Shown piece after piece: positions 25,663 to 33,262 of a stretch of 33,262 nt of DNA. Within the stretch, counting starts at the first letter, position 1. Every line of letters begins with the position of its first letter. Origin of the DNA: an uncultured Ruminiclostridium sp. (GTDB lineage: Bacteria; Bacillota; Clostridia; Oscillospirales; Ruminococcaceae); assembly GCA_947627695.1 (NCBI GenBank), contig CANQXF010000023.1, positions 1-33,262 of the forward strand. Direction: 5' to 3'. Position numbers and translations under genes: made by a program. The notes beneath the pieces were generated by a model that worked only from the letters and a program-made list of their open reading frames with translations, was not told the origin of the DNA and did not search any database.

Positions 25663-27999
25663 ATGGCAATTGAAAAAATGGCCCTTGTGCAGATCGAGGG
25701 CGTTTTGAAAAGGGTCAACAAAACCCTTATGAAATGCTGCGAAAGCAAATGCTTTCACATAATAAGCTCCAACCGAACCAACGATTCACGAAGCGGAGGC
25801 TTCAAATCGCTTAAATCCAAAAGTCCGTACGAACCTCTTGTAAACCGCTGCCGCGCCATAGCAAACAGTCTTGGGATCGAGATAAAGACGGTGGATTACG
25901 ACGATATTGATTTCAACGTCAGCGTGGACTTCAGCAATTATTTTGAGCTTATAGAGAAAAAACTGAATGAAATACTCGACCGCAAGCTGACGCTTGAAAG
26001 TTCGCTTAAAGAACACAGTGAAGCGCTGATGTTAGCCGAACGACTCAGCGGTTTTGACGTAAAGTTTTCTGAGATATTTGCCTGCGATTTCATCAAAATA
26101 CGTTTTGGCAGGCTTCCTGTGGAAAGTGTTCCGAAGCTGTCGTATTACAGCGACCGCAGCTTTACTTATTACCGCTTTGCCGAGGACGAAAAATATGCGC
26201 AGATCCTTTACATCGTTCCCAAAGACAATTCGGTGGAGGTAGACGAGATATTCAATTCGCTTTTCTTTGAACGGACGCGAATACCTGATTATTTCCAGGG
26301 CGACGCAGATGAAGCAAAGACGCAGATGCTTAAAGCGGTAAGGGAAGAGAACGAGGCGCTGGACGCTGTAAACGCCGACATAAAAGCGCTGCGGCTGGAG
26401 ATCGAGGGCACTTTCCTTAAAGTCGCCAGCAAGCTGACAGCTCTTGACCAGAGTTACGAGTTAAGACAAAACGTATCGGTCTACAACAACAAATTTTTCA
26501 TTTCAGGTTACGTCCCCAAGAGGAAGCTGAAGGAATTTACCGATTCGGTAACAAGCGTATCCGACGTTGAAGTAAGAGAAAAGCCGCTGGACAGCGAGCC
26601 TAATTCATCACCTCCCGTTCTTCTCAGAAACTGCTGGCTGTTCAGACCCTTCGAGATGTTCGTCAAGATGTACGGACTTCCCAATTACAACTGCTTTGAC
26701 CCCACGCCTTACGTAGCGGTAACGTTTATGCTGATATTCGGCATAATGTTCGGCGACGTGGGACAGGGACTGCTGATAACGGTCCTGGGAATTATCCTTG
26801 ACAAATGGCGCAAGGTAAAGCTTGCCCCCATAATGCAGAGAATAGGCATCACCAGCGCAATATTCGGCGTGCTTTACGGCTCGGTATTCGGCAACGAGGA
26901 AATAATAGAGCCGTTCTTCAAAATGCCGTCGATATATAAAATGCTGGGATACATTTCCGCACCCGCCGATATTTTCCAGGTATCAACAATACTGCTTATC
27001 GCCTCTATCGGAATAGGAGTTGTCCTTGTGCTCATCTCAATGGCGATGAACGTAGCTACCAATATCCGCACTCCTCAGTGGCTGTCGGAAGCGGTCATAA
27101 GTCCCAACGGCATTGTGGGAATGATATTCTACGCCTCCGTAATGGCAGGCGTAGCGCTCCAGATGGGCTTCGGCATACAGATGTTCACCGTCCCCTATAT
27201 AATTTGCCTGATAATTCTCCCCTTGGCGCTGATATTCTTTAAAGAACCTATCGTTTCTCTGTTCAGCAAGAAAAAGGGAAAAGGCAAAAGCGTGAATATC
27301 GTCCGTGCGGTAAAGACCTATGGCGATTCGATTTCCCAACTTCCGCCCATAAACGACGTCGAGGAACTGCTTGACGAGCTTTCCTCCACCAGCTTTGTAA
27401 AAGCGCAGTACGGCGAGCTTGAGCTTTCCGCATACGGCAGGATAAAGGACAGCGTGGGCGGCGATTATGTGTTCTACCCCTTTGAAGTAAAGGAAAACAC
27501 AGTAACAGGCGTTTACATCGCTATGCTGAAGGATTTCCCGATAGTCGACAGAGACTTCTCCGCTTTAGGATTTAAAAAGATGAAAATGCCCGACCAGGTG
27601 GAGGACATCAGAAAAGAGGAAAAGCTCCGACTGGACGAATACACCGAAAAGCAGCAAAAAGAGCGCAAGAGCGTGGGCAACTTCATTATCGAAGGCATTA
27701 TCGAGCTGTTTGAAAGCTGCCTGACCTATATTACAAACACGATGTCTTTCCTGCGTATAGGCGGATTTATCCTCAGCCATGCAGGTATGATGCTGGTAGT
27801 ATCCGTGCTTGCCGCAAAAGCGGGCGACGCCGCCATAGTGGTCCAGATACTGGGAAACCTTTTCGTTATCGGTATGGAGGGCTTCCTTGTAGGAATACAG
27901 GTACTGCGTCTTGAGTTTTACGAAATATTTAGCCGTTTCTACAAAGGCGACGGAAAACCTTTCAGCCCTGTTGTTGCTAATTTCAGCGCTGAAGACTGA
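25663..27999 (+). CDS. ntpI: V-type ATPase subunit I (membrane a-subunit) with insertion
   Basis: 778 residues; family members are usually nearer 640-700. The N-terminal 330 residues are the soluble stator part with helical hairpin (MALVQIEGVLKRVNK, later VSVYNNKFFISGYVPKRKLKEF). The membrane part starts near residue 345 (PYVAVTFMLIFGIMFGDVGQ) and has about six helices up to residue 526. The final section has SFLRIGGFILSHAGM, carrying the conserved Arg that faces the rotor carboxylates. Between the last helix of the first group and GNFIIEGIIELFES (residue 672) there are about 137 extra soluble residues (about 535-671), including a Lys-rich stretch and a predicted mixed alpha/beta segment; I do not recognise this insert. 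The SD is weak (GGATGG). Confidence 0.88.
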   Translation: MAIEKMALVQIEGVLKRVNKTLMKCCESKCFHIISSNRTNDSRSGGFKSLKSKSPYEPLVNRCRAIANSLGIEIKTVDYDDIDFNVSVDFSNYFELIEKKLNEILDRKLTLESSLKEHSEALMLAERLSGFDVKFSEIFACDFIKIRFGRLPVESVPKLSYYSDRSFTYYRFAEDEKYAQILYIVPKDNSVEVDEIFNSLFFERTRIPDYFQGDADEAKTQMLKAVREENEALDAVNADIKALRLEIEGTFLKVASKLTALDQSYELRQNVSVYNNKFFISGYVPKRKLKEFTDSVTSVSDVEVREKPLDSEPNSSPPVLLRNCWLFRPFEMFVKMYGLPNYNCFDPTPYVAVTFMLIFGIMFGDVGQGLLITVLGIILDKWRKVKLAPIMQRIGITSAIFGVLYGSVFGNEEIIEPFFKMPSIYKMLGYISAPADIFQVSTILLIASIGIGVVLVLISMAMNVATNIRTPQWLSEAVISPNGIVGMIFYASVMAGVALQMGFGIQMFTVPYIICLIILPLALIFFKEPIVSLFSKKKGKGKSVNIVRAVKTYGDSISQLPPINDVEELLDELSSTSFVKAQYGELELSAYGRIKDSVGGDYVFYPFEVKENTVTGVYIAMLKDFPIVDRDFSALGFKKMKMPDQVEDIRKEEKLRLDEYTEKQQKERKSVGNFIIEGIIELFESCLTYITNTMSFLRIGGFILSHAGMMLVVSVLAAKAGDAAIVVQILGNLFVIGMEGFLVGIQVLRLEFYEIFSRFYKGDGKPFSPVVANFSAED

Positions 28000-28035
28000 A
28001 CAATAAAATAAAAATAATTTTCGGAGGAACTAAAA

Positions 28036-28482
28036 ATGGAAAAAATAATTCTTATGCTTATGCCCCTTGCAGCCGTTGCATTGATAATGATACCCCTGGT
28101 AGTCTGCCTTATCCGCAAAAAGCAGGGTAAAAAGGTAAGCATTAAAAAGTCGATTTTCGCAAACGCAGGTTCATTTATTGGCTGTATGATACTTATGGTA
28201 TGCATAATGCCTGTTCTTGCAGGAGCAGAGCCTGCCGATGCAGAAACTGCCGAAGCTGCGGCTGACGGTCTGTCACAGGGTCTTCAGTATCTTGGCGCTG
28301 CTCTTTCAACAGGTCTTGCTACAATAGGCACGGGTATCGCCGTAGGCGGTGCCGCACCTGCCGCTATCGGCGCTACCAGCGAAGATGAAAAGAACTTCAC
28401 CAAGTCCCTTATATTCGTTGCCCTTGGCGAAGGCGTTGCTATCTACGGTCTGCTTATCTCCATACTTATCCTGTTCAGCTGA
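28036..28482 (+). CDS. ntpK: V-type ATPase subunit K (rotor ring) with extra hairpin
   Basis: 148 residues. The C-terminal half is a clear c-type hairpin: GLQYLGAALSTGLATIGTGI then a polar TSEDEKNF loop and LIFVALGEGVAIYGLLISIL with the ion-binding Glu132. The N-terminal half has two further hydrophobic segments (about 4-26 and 43-66) joined by a strongly basic loop RKKQGKKVSIKK and followed by an acidic Ala-rich linker. Duplicated K subunits such as that of Enterococcus hirae have two recognisable c-type hairpins; here the first pair of helices has no membrane carboxylate and little resemblance to the second. Glu is followed by Gly, not by the Thr common in Na+-type rings, so protons are likelier (inference). 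Confidence 0.85.
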   Translation: MEKIILMLMPLAAVALIMIPLVVCLIRKKQGKKVSIKKSIFANAGSFIGCMILMVCIMPVLAGAEPADAETAEAAADGLSQGLQYLGAALSTGLATIGTGIAVGGAAPAAIGATSEDEKNFTKSLIFVALGEGVAIYGLLISILILFS

Positions 28483-28503
28483 TAGGCAGGGAAAGAGTAT
28501 ATA

Positions 28504-28812
28504 ATGAAATTCTACCTTATAAGCGACAATATAGATACGCTTATGGGAATGAGGCTTGCAGGCATTGAGGGCGTCGTGGTCCACGAAAAGCCCGAGGTAA
28601 TGCAGCAGCTTGATATTGCCATGGCGGATAAAGACGTCGCAGTTATCCTTATGACCGAAAAGCTGATAGAGCTTTGCAGAGAATACGTTTACGACTTAAA
28701 GCTGAAATGCCCCAAGCCGCTTATTGTTGAAATAACCGACCGCCACGGCAACAGCGAGGTCGCAAAGACTATCAGCGAATACGTAAACGACGCTATCGGT
28801 CTGAAGATATAG
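28504..28812 (+). CDS. ntpG: V-type ATPase subunit F
   Basis: 102 residues, typical length. This is the small Rossmann-like subunit on the central shaft next to D. It begins KFYLISDNIDTLMGMRLAGI (the usual F-subunit start with a D and G-rich turn), then VAVILMTEKLIELCREYV and KPLIVEITDRHGN. It lies 21 bp after K and is called NtpG in Enterococcus nomenclature. Confidence 0.88.
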   Translation: MKFYLISDNIDTLMGMRLAGIEGVVVHEKPEVMQQLDIAMADKDVAVILMTEKLIELCREYVYDLKLKCPKPLIVEITDRHGNSEVAKTISEYVNDAIGLKI

Positions 28813-28862
28813 AAATTTCTGTATCTTTTTTGAATAAAAACAAAGGGAAGGAGCGTAAGGCT

Positions 28863-29447
28863 ATGTCAGACGATATAGAAAAGATCGCCCGATTTGAGCA
28901 GGAGATAAATAAACAGGCTGACGAAAAAATAGAAACGATCCTGTCAGAAGCGAAAGCAAAAGCCGACGAGGCTGTAAAATGCGCCGATGAAGAATACCTT
29001 GAGGACAGCTATCACACCGTTTCCGGAGCAGTTAAGGATATAAAAAGACGTTACGAGCGTCTGGTATCTCAGAAGAGCTTTGAAGCGTCAAGACAAGTTA
29101 TAGCTCACCGCAGCGGAAGAGTGAACGAGTTTTTCGCTCAGCTTGAGAAAAGAATAAAGGATTACGCAAATACCGATGAATACGCCGACCAGCTGAAAGA
29201 AATGCTTCAGTCGGCGGACACGGAGAATTCCTTTGCGTCAGGCGCAGTTATCTACGCCCGCAGGGACGATGTGGAAAAGATAAAGAAGTTATATCCCAAC
29301 GTTTCCGTTGAAGCGGATAAAAAGATAAAGCTGGGCGGAATAACCGTATTTTATCCTACACAGGGCATATATATCGACAAAACTATGGACAATGCGTTTG
29401 AGCTTCAGAAGGCAGAGTTTGTGAACAACGCCTTTATGCGTCTTTGA
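28863..29447 (+). CDS. ntpE: V-type ATPase subunit E (peripheral stalk)
   Basis: 194 residues. The frame is open from a TTG at 28830, but AAGGAG at 28848-28853 fits the ATG at 28863 (MSDDIEKIARFEQEI). The N-terminal half is a long charged helix that would pair with the G/H subunit; the C-terminal half (FEASRQVIAHRSGRVNEFF onward, then VSVEADKKIKLGGITVFYP) is the globular head that binds A/B. The stop is just before the SD of the A gene. Confidence 0.85.
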   Translation: MSDDIEKIARFEQEINKQADEKIETILSEAKAKADEAVKCADEEYLEDSYHTVSGAVKDIKRRYERLVSQKSFEASRQVIAHRSGRVNEFFAQLEKRIKDYANTDEYADQLKEMLQSADTENSFASGAVIYARRDDVEKIKKLYPNVSVEADKKIKLGGITVFYPTQGIYIDKTMDNAFELQKAEFVNNAFMRL

Positions 29448-29461
29448 GAGGTGATAGCTTG
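29448..29461 (+). promoter_or_regulatory. Strong SD and TTG start of subunit A
   Basis: GAGGTGAT at 29448-29455 is a near-perfect SD for TTG at 29459-29461. An upstream in-frame TTG at 29444 would put the SD inside the gene, and the family's N-terminus (M..IYAINGPV) fits the TTG at 29459. Confidence 0.75.
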
Positions 29462-31222
29462 AATACTATTTATGCTATAAACGGACCTGTAATCAAGGTA
29501 AAGAACACCAAGGACTTTTCCATGCGTGAAATGGTCTACGTTGGTGATAAAAAGCTGATAGGCGAGGTCATCGGCGTCAGCTCCGACTTTACCGTTATAC
29601 AGGTATATGAGAACACCGACGGACTTAAAGTAGGCGAACAGGTATACACCACAGGCTCGCCTATGAGCGCCACTTTGGGACCCGGAATAATTTCCAACAT
29701 ATACGACGGTATACAGCGCCCATTGGGAGATATGAAAAAGTTGTCGGGAGCATTCGTTTCCGAGGGCAGCGACATACCCTCCCTCGACCTTGAACGCAAA
29801 TACGACGTTACGTTAAAGGTAAAAGCAGGAGATACTGTAACGGCAGGTCAGATATACGCCACCTGCCCCGAAACTCCTTTGATAACTCACAAATGTATGA
29901 TACCCCCTTCAATTAAGGAGGCAGAGGTGACCTACGCCGCCCCCGACGGACAGTACACCGTCAACGATGAAGTCTTGAAAATCAAAATCGACGGCGAGGA
30001 GCAGGAGCTTTCCTTGACTCTTTGCCAGAAATGGGCAATAAGAGAGCCCCGTCCTTCCAAACGCCGCCTGCCTATCAGCCGTCCTCTTATCACAGGACAG
30101 CGTATCGTTGACTCTATTCTGCCGATAGCAAAAGGCGGAGCCGCCGCAATACCGGGAGGATTTGGCACAGGCAAGACCATGACTCAGCACCAGCTTGCAA
30201 AATGGTGCGATGCGGACATAATTGTGTATATCGGCTGCGGCGAGCGCGGCAACGAGATGACTCAGGTTCTTGAGGAATTCAGCGAGCTTATCGACCCGAA
30301 ATCAGGCAGACCGCTTACTGACAGAACAGTCCTTATAGCCAACACCTCAAATATGCCTGTTGCCGCCCGTGAAGCGTCTATTTACACAGGCATAACCCTT
30401 GCGGAATATTACCGTGATATGGGCTATCACATAGCGATAATGGCAGACAGCACAAGCCGCTGGGCTGAGGCTCTCCGTGAAATATCCGGACGTCTGGAGG
30501 AAATGCCCGCTGAAGAAGGTTTCCCCGCATATCTTCCCTCAAGACTTTCCGAGTTCTACGAACGTGCAGGCTACGTTGATACCTTAGGCGGAGATGAGGG
30601 CAGCGTCACCATTATCGGCGCAGTTTCACCCCAGGGCTCAGACTTCTCCGAGCCTGTTACCCAGAACACAAAGCGTTTTGTCCGCTGTTTCTGGGCATTG
30701 GATAAATCCCTTGCTTACGCCAGACATTACCCCGCTATCAACTGGATGACCAGTTACAGCGAGTATGCCGACGAGCTTTCCGATTATTACGCCCAAAACG
30801 TAAGCCCCGACTTTACCGCCGTCCGTCAGGAGATCTCAACGCTTCTTGTTGAGGAAAATAACCTGATGGAAATAGTAAAGCTGATAGGCGCAGACGTTCT
30901 CCCCGACGACCAGAAGCTGATAATCGAAACCGCAAGGCTCATCAGAGTAGGCTTTTTGCAGCAGAACGCTTTCCATAAGGACGACACCTACGTTCCCCTT
31001 GAAAAGCAGCTCCTTATGATGAAGATAATTCTTCTGCTCCATCACAAGGCATACGATGCTATAGGAAAAGGCGTTCTTATCTCCTCGATAATCAAAACGG
31101 GGATTTTTGACAAGCTGATAAAGATGAAATATGACATTCCCAATGATAAACTGGAAATGTTCCAAGATTACAACAGAGAAATAGAGAGCATTTTTGCAGA
31201 GCTGAACAAAGAAACAGCCTGA
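29459..31222 (+). CDS. ntpA: V-type ATPase catalytic subunit A
   Basis: 587 residues from TTG 29459. It hydrolyses or makes ATP at the A/B interface. Seen: an INGPVIKV N-terminal barrel, the subunit-specific bulge region (about 100-200), RPSKRRLPISRPLITGQRI, P-loop GGFGTGKT (residues 233-240, Lys239; many relatives have GPFGSGKT), GCGERGNEMT with the catalytic Glu, LIANTSNMPVAAREAS, and IMADSTSRWAEALREISGRL. The C-terminal helical domain is complete. It follows E with 11 bp between the E stop and the TTG. Confidence 0.96.
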   Translation: MNTIYAINGPVIKVKNTKDFSMREMVYVGDKKLIGEVIGVSSDFTVIQVYENTDGLKVGEQVYTTGSPMSATLGPGIISNIYDGIQRPLGDMKKLSGAFVSEGSDIPSLDLERKYDVTLKVKAGDTVTAGQIYATCPETPLITHKCMIPPSIKEAEVTYAAPDGQYTVNDEVLKIKIDGEEQELSLTLCQKWAIREPRPSKRRLPISRPLITGQRIVDSILPIAKGGAAAIPGGFGTGKTMTQHQLAKWCDADIIVYIGCGERGNEMTQVLEEFSELIDPKSGRPLTDRTVLIANTSNMPVAAREASIYTGITLAEYYRDMGYHIAIMADSTSRWAEALREISGRLEEMPAEEGFPAYLPSRLSEFYERAGYVDTLGGDEGSVTIIGAVSPQGSDFSEPVTQNTKRFVRCFWALDKSLAYARHYPAINWMTSYSEYADELSDYYAQNVSPDFTAVRQEISTLLVEENNLMEIVKLIGADVLPDDQKLIIETARLIRVGFLQQNAFHKDDTYVPLEKQLLMMKIILLLHHKAYDAIGKGVLISSIIKTGIFDKLIKMKYDIPNDKLEMFQDYNREIESIFAELNKETA

Positions 31223-31258
31223 TCTATGAATTACAAAATCTAAAGGAGACTGGTATAA

Positions 31259-32656
31259 ATGGCAATACAGTATGCCGGACTTAGCTCCGTAAACGGACCT
31301 CTTGTATGTCTTGAGGGCGTCAAGGGAGTAGGCTTTGACGAAATAGCCGACATATATCTTGACGACGGAACTCAGCGTATGGGACGTGTAGTCCAGATGG
31401 AAGGCGACAAGGTCATTCTTCAGGTATTTGAGGGAACGGGCGGACTTTCGCTGGAAAACACAAAGACCGTTTTCGGCGGCAAGCCTTTGGAAATTCCTCT
31501 TGCGGAGGAAATGCTGGGTAGGATATTCAACGGCGTGGGAAAGCCTATCGACGGCTTAGGACCTGTTTTCCCCGAAAAATACGCTGATATCAACGGCAAA
31601 CCCCTGAACCCCGTTGCCCGTTCATATCCCAGAAACTATATCCACACAGGAATAAGCTCCATAGACTGCCTTATGACCCTTATAAGAGGACAAAAGCTGC
31701 CTATCTTTTCAGGCTCAGGTCTGTCCCACAACAAGCTGGCTGTCCAGATAGTCCGTCAGGCTCAGATAGCCGATTCGGAAGGGAAGGACTTTGCGGTAGT
31801 ATTTGCCGCTATGGGCGTTCAGAACGACGTCGCAGATTATTTCCGCCGCAGCTTTGAAGAATCTGGAGCAATAGAGCGTGTCGTAATGTTCCTGAATATG
31901 TCCAACGACCCTATAATCGAGCGTATCCTGACTCCCAAATGTGCATTGACAGTGGCTGAATATCTCGCCTTTGAGAAGAATATGCATATTCTTGTAATAA
32001 TGACAGATATTGCGTCCTACGCCGAGGCGCTCCGTGAATTCAGCTCCTCAAAAGGCGAAATTCCCGGAAGAAAAGGCTACCCAGGTTATCTCTATTCCGA
32101 CCTTGCCTCTCTTTACGAAAGAGCAGGCGTTATCGAGGGCAGTACGGGTTCCGTTACCCAGATACCCATTCTCACAATGCCCAATGATGATATAACCCAC
32201 CCTATCCCCGACCTTACCGCTTACATTACGGAGGGACAGATAGTTTTCGACCGCAACCTTGACCAGACGGGCATTTATCCGGGATTGTCGGTTTTGCTGT
32301 CATTGTCCCGTCTGATGAAGGACGGCATAGGCGAAGGCTTTACCCGTCCTGACCACCCCGATGTTTCAAACCAGCTTTTCTCCGCTTACGCCAAGGTACA
32401 GGACGCACGTTCTCTCGCCTCCGTAATCGGTGAAGATGAGCTTTCCGACATCGACAAAGCCTATATGAAATTCGGTGACGCTTTTGAAAAATATTTCCTG
32501 AGCCAGGGCTTTGAGGAAAACCGCAGTATGGACGAGACGCTGAATCTGGCGTGGGACCTTTTGTGTATGCTCCCAGCAGGCGAATTGGACAGAATGAGCG
32601 AAAAGCTCATATCCGAAAATTACGACCCTGCAAGAGCAGAAAAATTCAAAAGCTGA
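31259..32656 (+). CDS. ntpB: V-type ATPase subunit B
   Basis: 465 residues, the standard length. This is the non-catalytic partner of A, lacking a true P-loop ([20 protein letters not shown] in its place). Other family marks are [65 protein letters not shown] with the Arg that reaches the A active site, [20 protein letters not shown] and [13 protein letters not shown]. It has a good SD (AAGGAG) 9 nt before the ATG. Confidence 0.96.
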   Translation: MAIQYAGLSSVNGPLVCLEGVKGVGFDEIADIYLDDGTQRMGRVVQMEGDKVILQVFEGTGGLSLENTKTVFGGKPLEIPLAEEMLGRIFNGVGKPIDGLGPVFPEKYADINGKPLNPVARSYPRNYIHTGISSIDCLMTLIRGQKLPIFSGSGLSHNKLAVQIVRQAQIADSEGKDFAVVFAAMGVQNDVADYFRRSFEESGAIERVVMFLNMSNDPIIERILTPKCALTVAEYLAFEKNMHILVIMTDIASYAEALREFSSSKGEIPGRKGYPGYLYSDLASLYERAGVIEGSTGSVTQIPILTMPNDDITHPIPDLTAYITEGQIVFDRNLDQTGIYPGLSVLLSLSRLMKDGIGEGFTRPDHPDVSNQLFSAYAKVQDARSLASVIGEDELSDIDKAYMKFGDAFEKYFLSQGFEENRSMDETLNLAWDLLCMLPAGELDRMSEKLISENYDPARAEKFKS

Positions 32657-32678
32657 TCAACTGTAAATTTTAAGGAAA

Positions 32679-32693
32679 GGCGGTGATACTACG
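32679..32693 (+). promoter_or_regulatory. SD and unusual ACG start of subunit D
   Basis: GGCGGTGAT at 32679-32687 matches the perfect SD GGAGGTGAT with one mismatch, placed correctly for the codon at 32691-32693, which is ACG. No ATG, GTG or TTG is available in this frame between the stop at 32664 and this point. Confidence 0.6.
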
Positions 32694-33262
32694 GCACAGC
32701 AGATATTCCCCACAAAGGGGAACCTTATGGCGGCAAAGCGCTCGTTAAGTCAGGCGCAGCTCGGCTATGAGCTTATGGACAGGAAAAGAAACATACTTAT
32801 TCGTGAAATGGTCAGTCTTTCTGACAAAGCCAAGGAGATAAGAGACAGCATAGACAACGTTTTCGCCGACGCCTACCGGTCCTTGCAGGAAGCAAACATA
32901 ATGCTTGGCGTAGTAACTCCCCTCACAAAGCAAATACCCGAGGAAACAGGCGTAAGAGTCAGTTACCGCAGCGTAATGGGCGTTGAGCTTCCCACCGTGA
33001 CGATAGACGAAACTCCTCCCGTTATGACATACAGCCCTATGCTCACCAACAGTCAGTTTGACCGCGCTTACATCTGCTTTAACAAAGCCAAGCATATGGC
33101 GGCGACCCTTGCCGAGATAGAAAACAGCATTTACCGCCTGTCGGTAGCGATAAAAAAGACCCAGAAGCGAGCAAACGCCCTGAAAAATATCCTTATCCCC
33201 AGATATACCGAGCAGGTGAAATTCATCACCAACGCTCTTGAGGAAAAGGAAAGGGAAGAATT
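32691..33262 (+). CDS. ntpD: V-type ATPase subunit D (partial, runs off window)
   Basis: 190 codons are visible of about 210 expected; the 3' end is outside the window. Subunit D is the central rotor shaft inside the A3B3 hexamer. The translation begins xAQQIFPTKGNLMAAKRSLS, the family's N-terminal signature PTKGNLM, then LGYELMDRKRNILIREM, a middle loop, and AIKKTQKRANALKNILIPRY near the end. The first codon appears to be ACG at 32691; the next in-frame ATG (32727) would remove the PTKGNL signature. Either a non-AUG start or a base error is possible. It lies 34 bp after subunit B and is the last ATPase gene seen here. Confidence 0.88.

Overview
The window looks like chromosomal DNA from a low-to-mid GC anaerobic Clostridia, probably Oscillospiraceae/Ruminococcus-like. 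That is inferred from Firmicutes-type Shine-Dalgarno (SD) sequences, an operon for a V-type (not F-type) ATPase, and the protein styles; there is no rRNA or other marker gene to confirm it. Every convincing gene is on the + strand. I saw no tRNA, rRNA, CRISPR array or intact insertion sequence.

Region 1 (about 1-23,900) is the distal part of a surface-polysaccharide (capsule/EPS or cell-wall glycan) locus whose genes mostly overlap or lie within about 40 bp of one another. It opens with a tyrosine-recombinase-like protein that has lost most of its catalytic residues. Next come UDP-galactopyranose mutase (glf), a GT4 glycosyltransferase and three very large multidomain glycosyltransferases (GT2+GT2, GT2+GT2 with a repeat/coiled-coil tail, GT2+GT4). 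These are followed by an alpha/beta-hydrolase-like protein, a UDP-glucose dehydrogenase (ugd), a methyltransferase-like protein, a 911-residue protein ending in a GT11 (fucosyltransferase-type) domain, and an SGNH hydrolase. A second block supplies GDP-sugars: a UGM-like flavoprotein, gmd, a WxcM/FdtA-type cupin, fcl (GDP-L-fucose synthase), manC and glmS. The sugars implied are galactofuranose, glucuronate, L-fucose and amino sugars. There are eight recognisable glycosyltransferase domains, but no flippase, polymerase, ABC exporter or initiating membrane transferase, so the locus must continue upstream or rely on genes elsewhere.

Base composition is mosaic. Roughly 5,250-17,200 and the cupin/fcl genes (19,446-20,760) are clearly AT-rich. 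The GT at 3,094, gmd and manC are GC-richer, as is the ATPase operon. This fits modular exchange in a variable glycan locus.

Region 2 (23,902-24,231) is a 330-bp intergenic spacer. It holds a rho-independent terminator for the polysaccharide operon and a good promoter (TTGAAA-17-TACAAT) for the next operon.

Region 3 (24,232-33,262) is a V/A-type ATPase operon in the order stalk G/H, C, I, K, F, E, A, B, D; D is cut by the window end. Its membrane sector is unusual: subunit I carries about 137 extra cytosolic residues, and subunit K has an extra N-terminal membrane hairpin without an ion-binding carboxylate. Subunit D appears to start at ACG.

The most interesting leads are: a 'TE..L..KLIWNR' repeat module shared between a glycosyltransferase and the hydrolase-like protein; a shared C-terminal tag on three glycosyltransferases; a G10 tract at the GT11/SGNH gene junction that could fuse or separate the two proteins; the degenerate integrase; and a UGM-like enzyme plus a cupin inside a GDP-fucose pathway.
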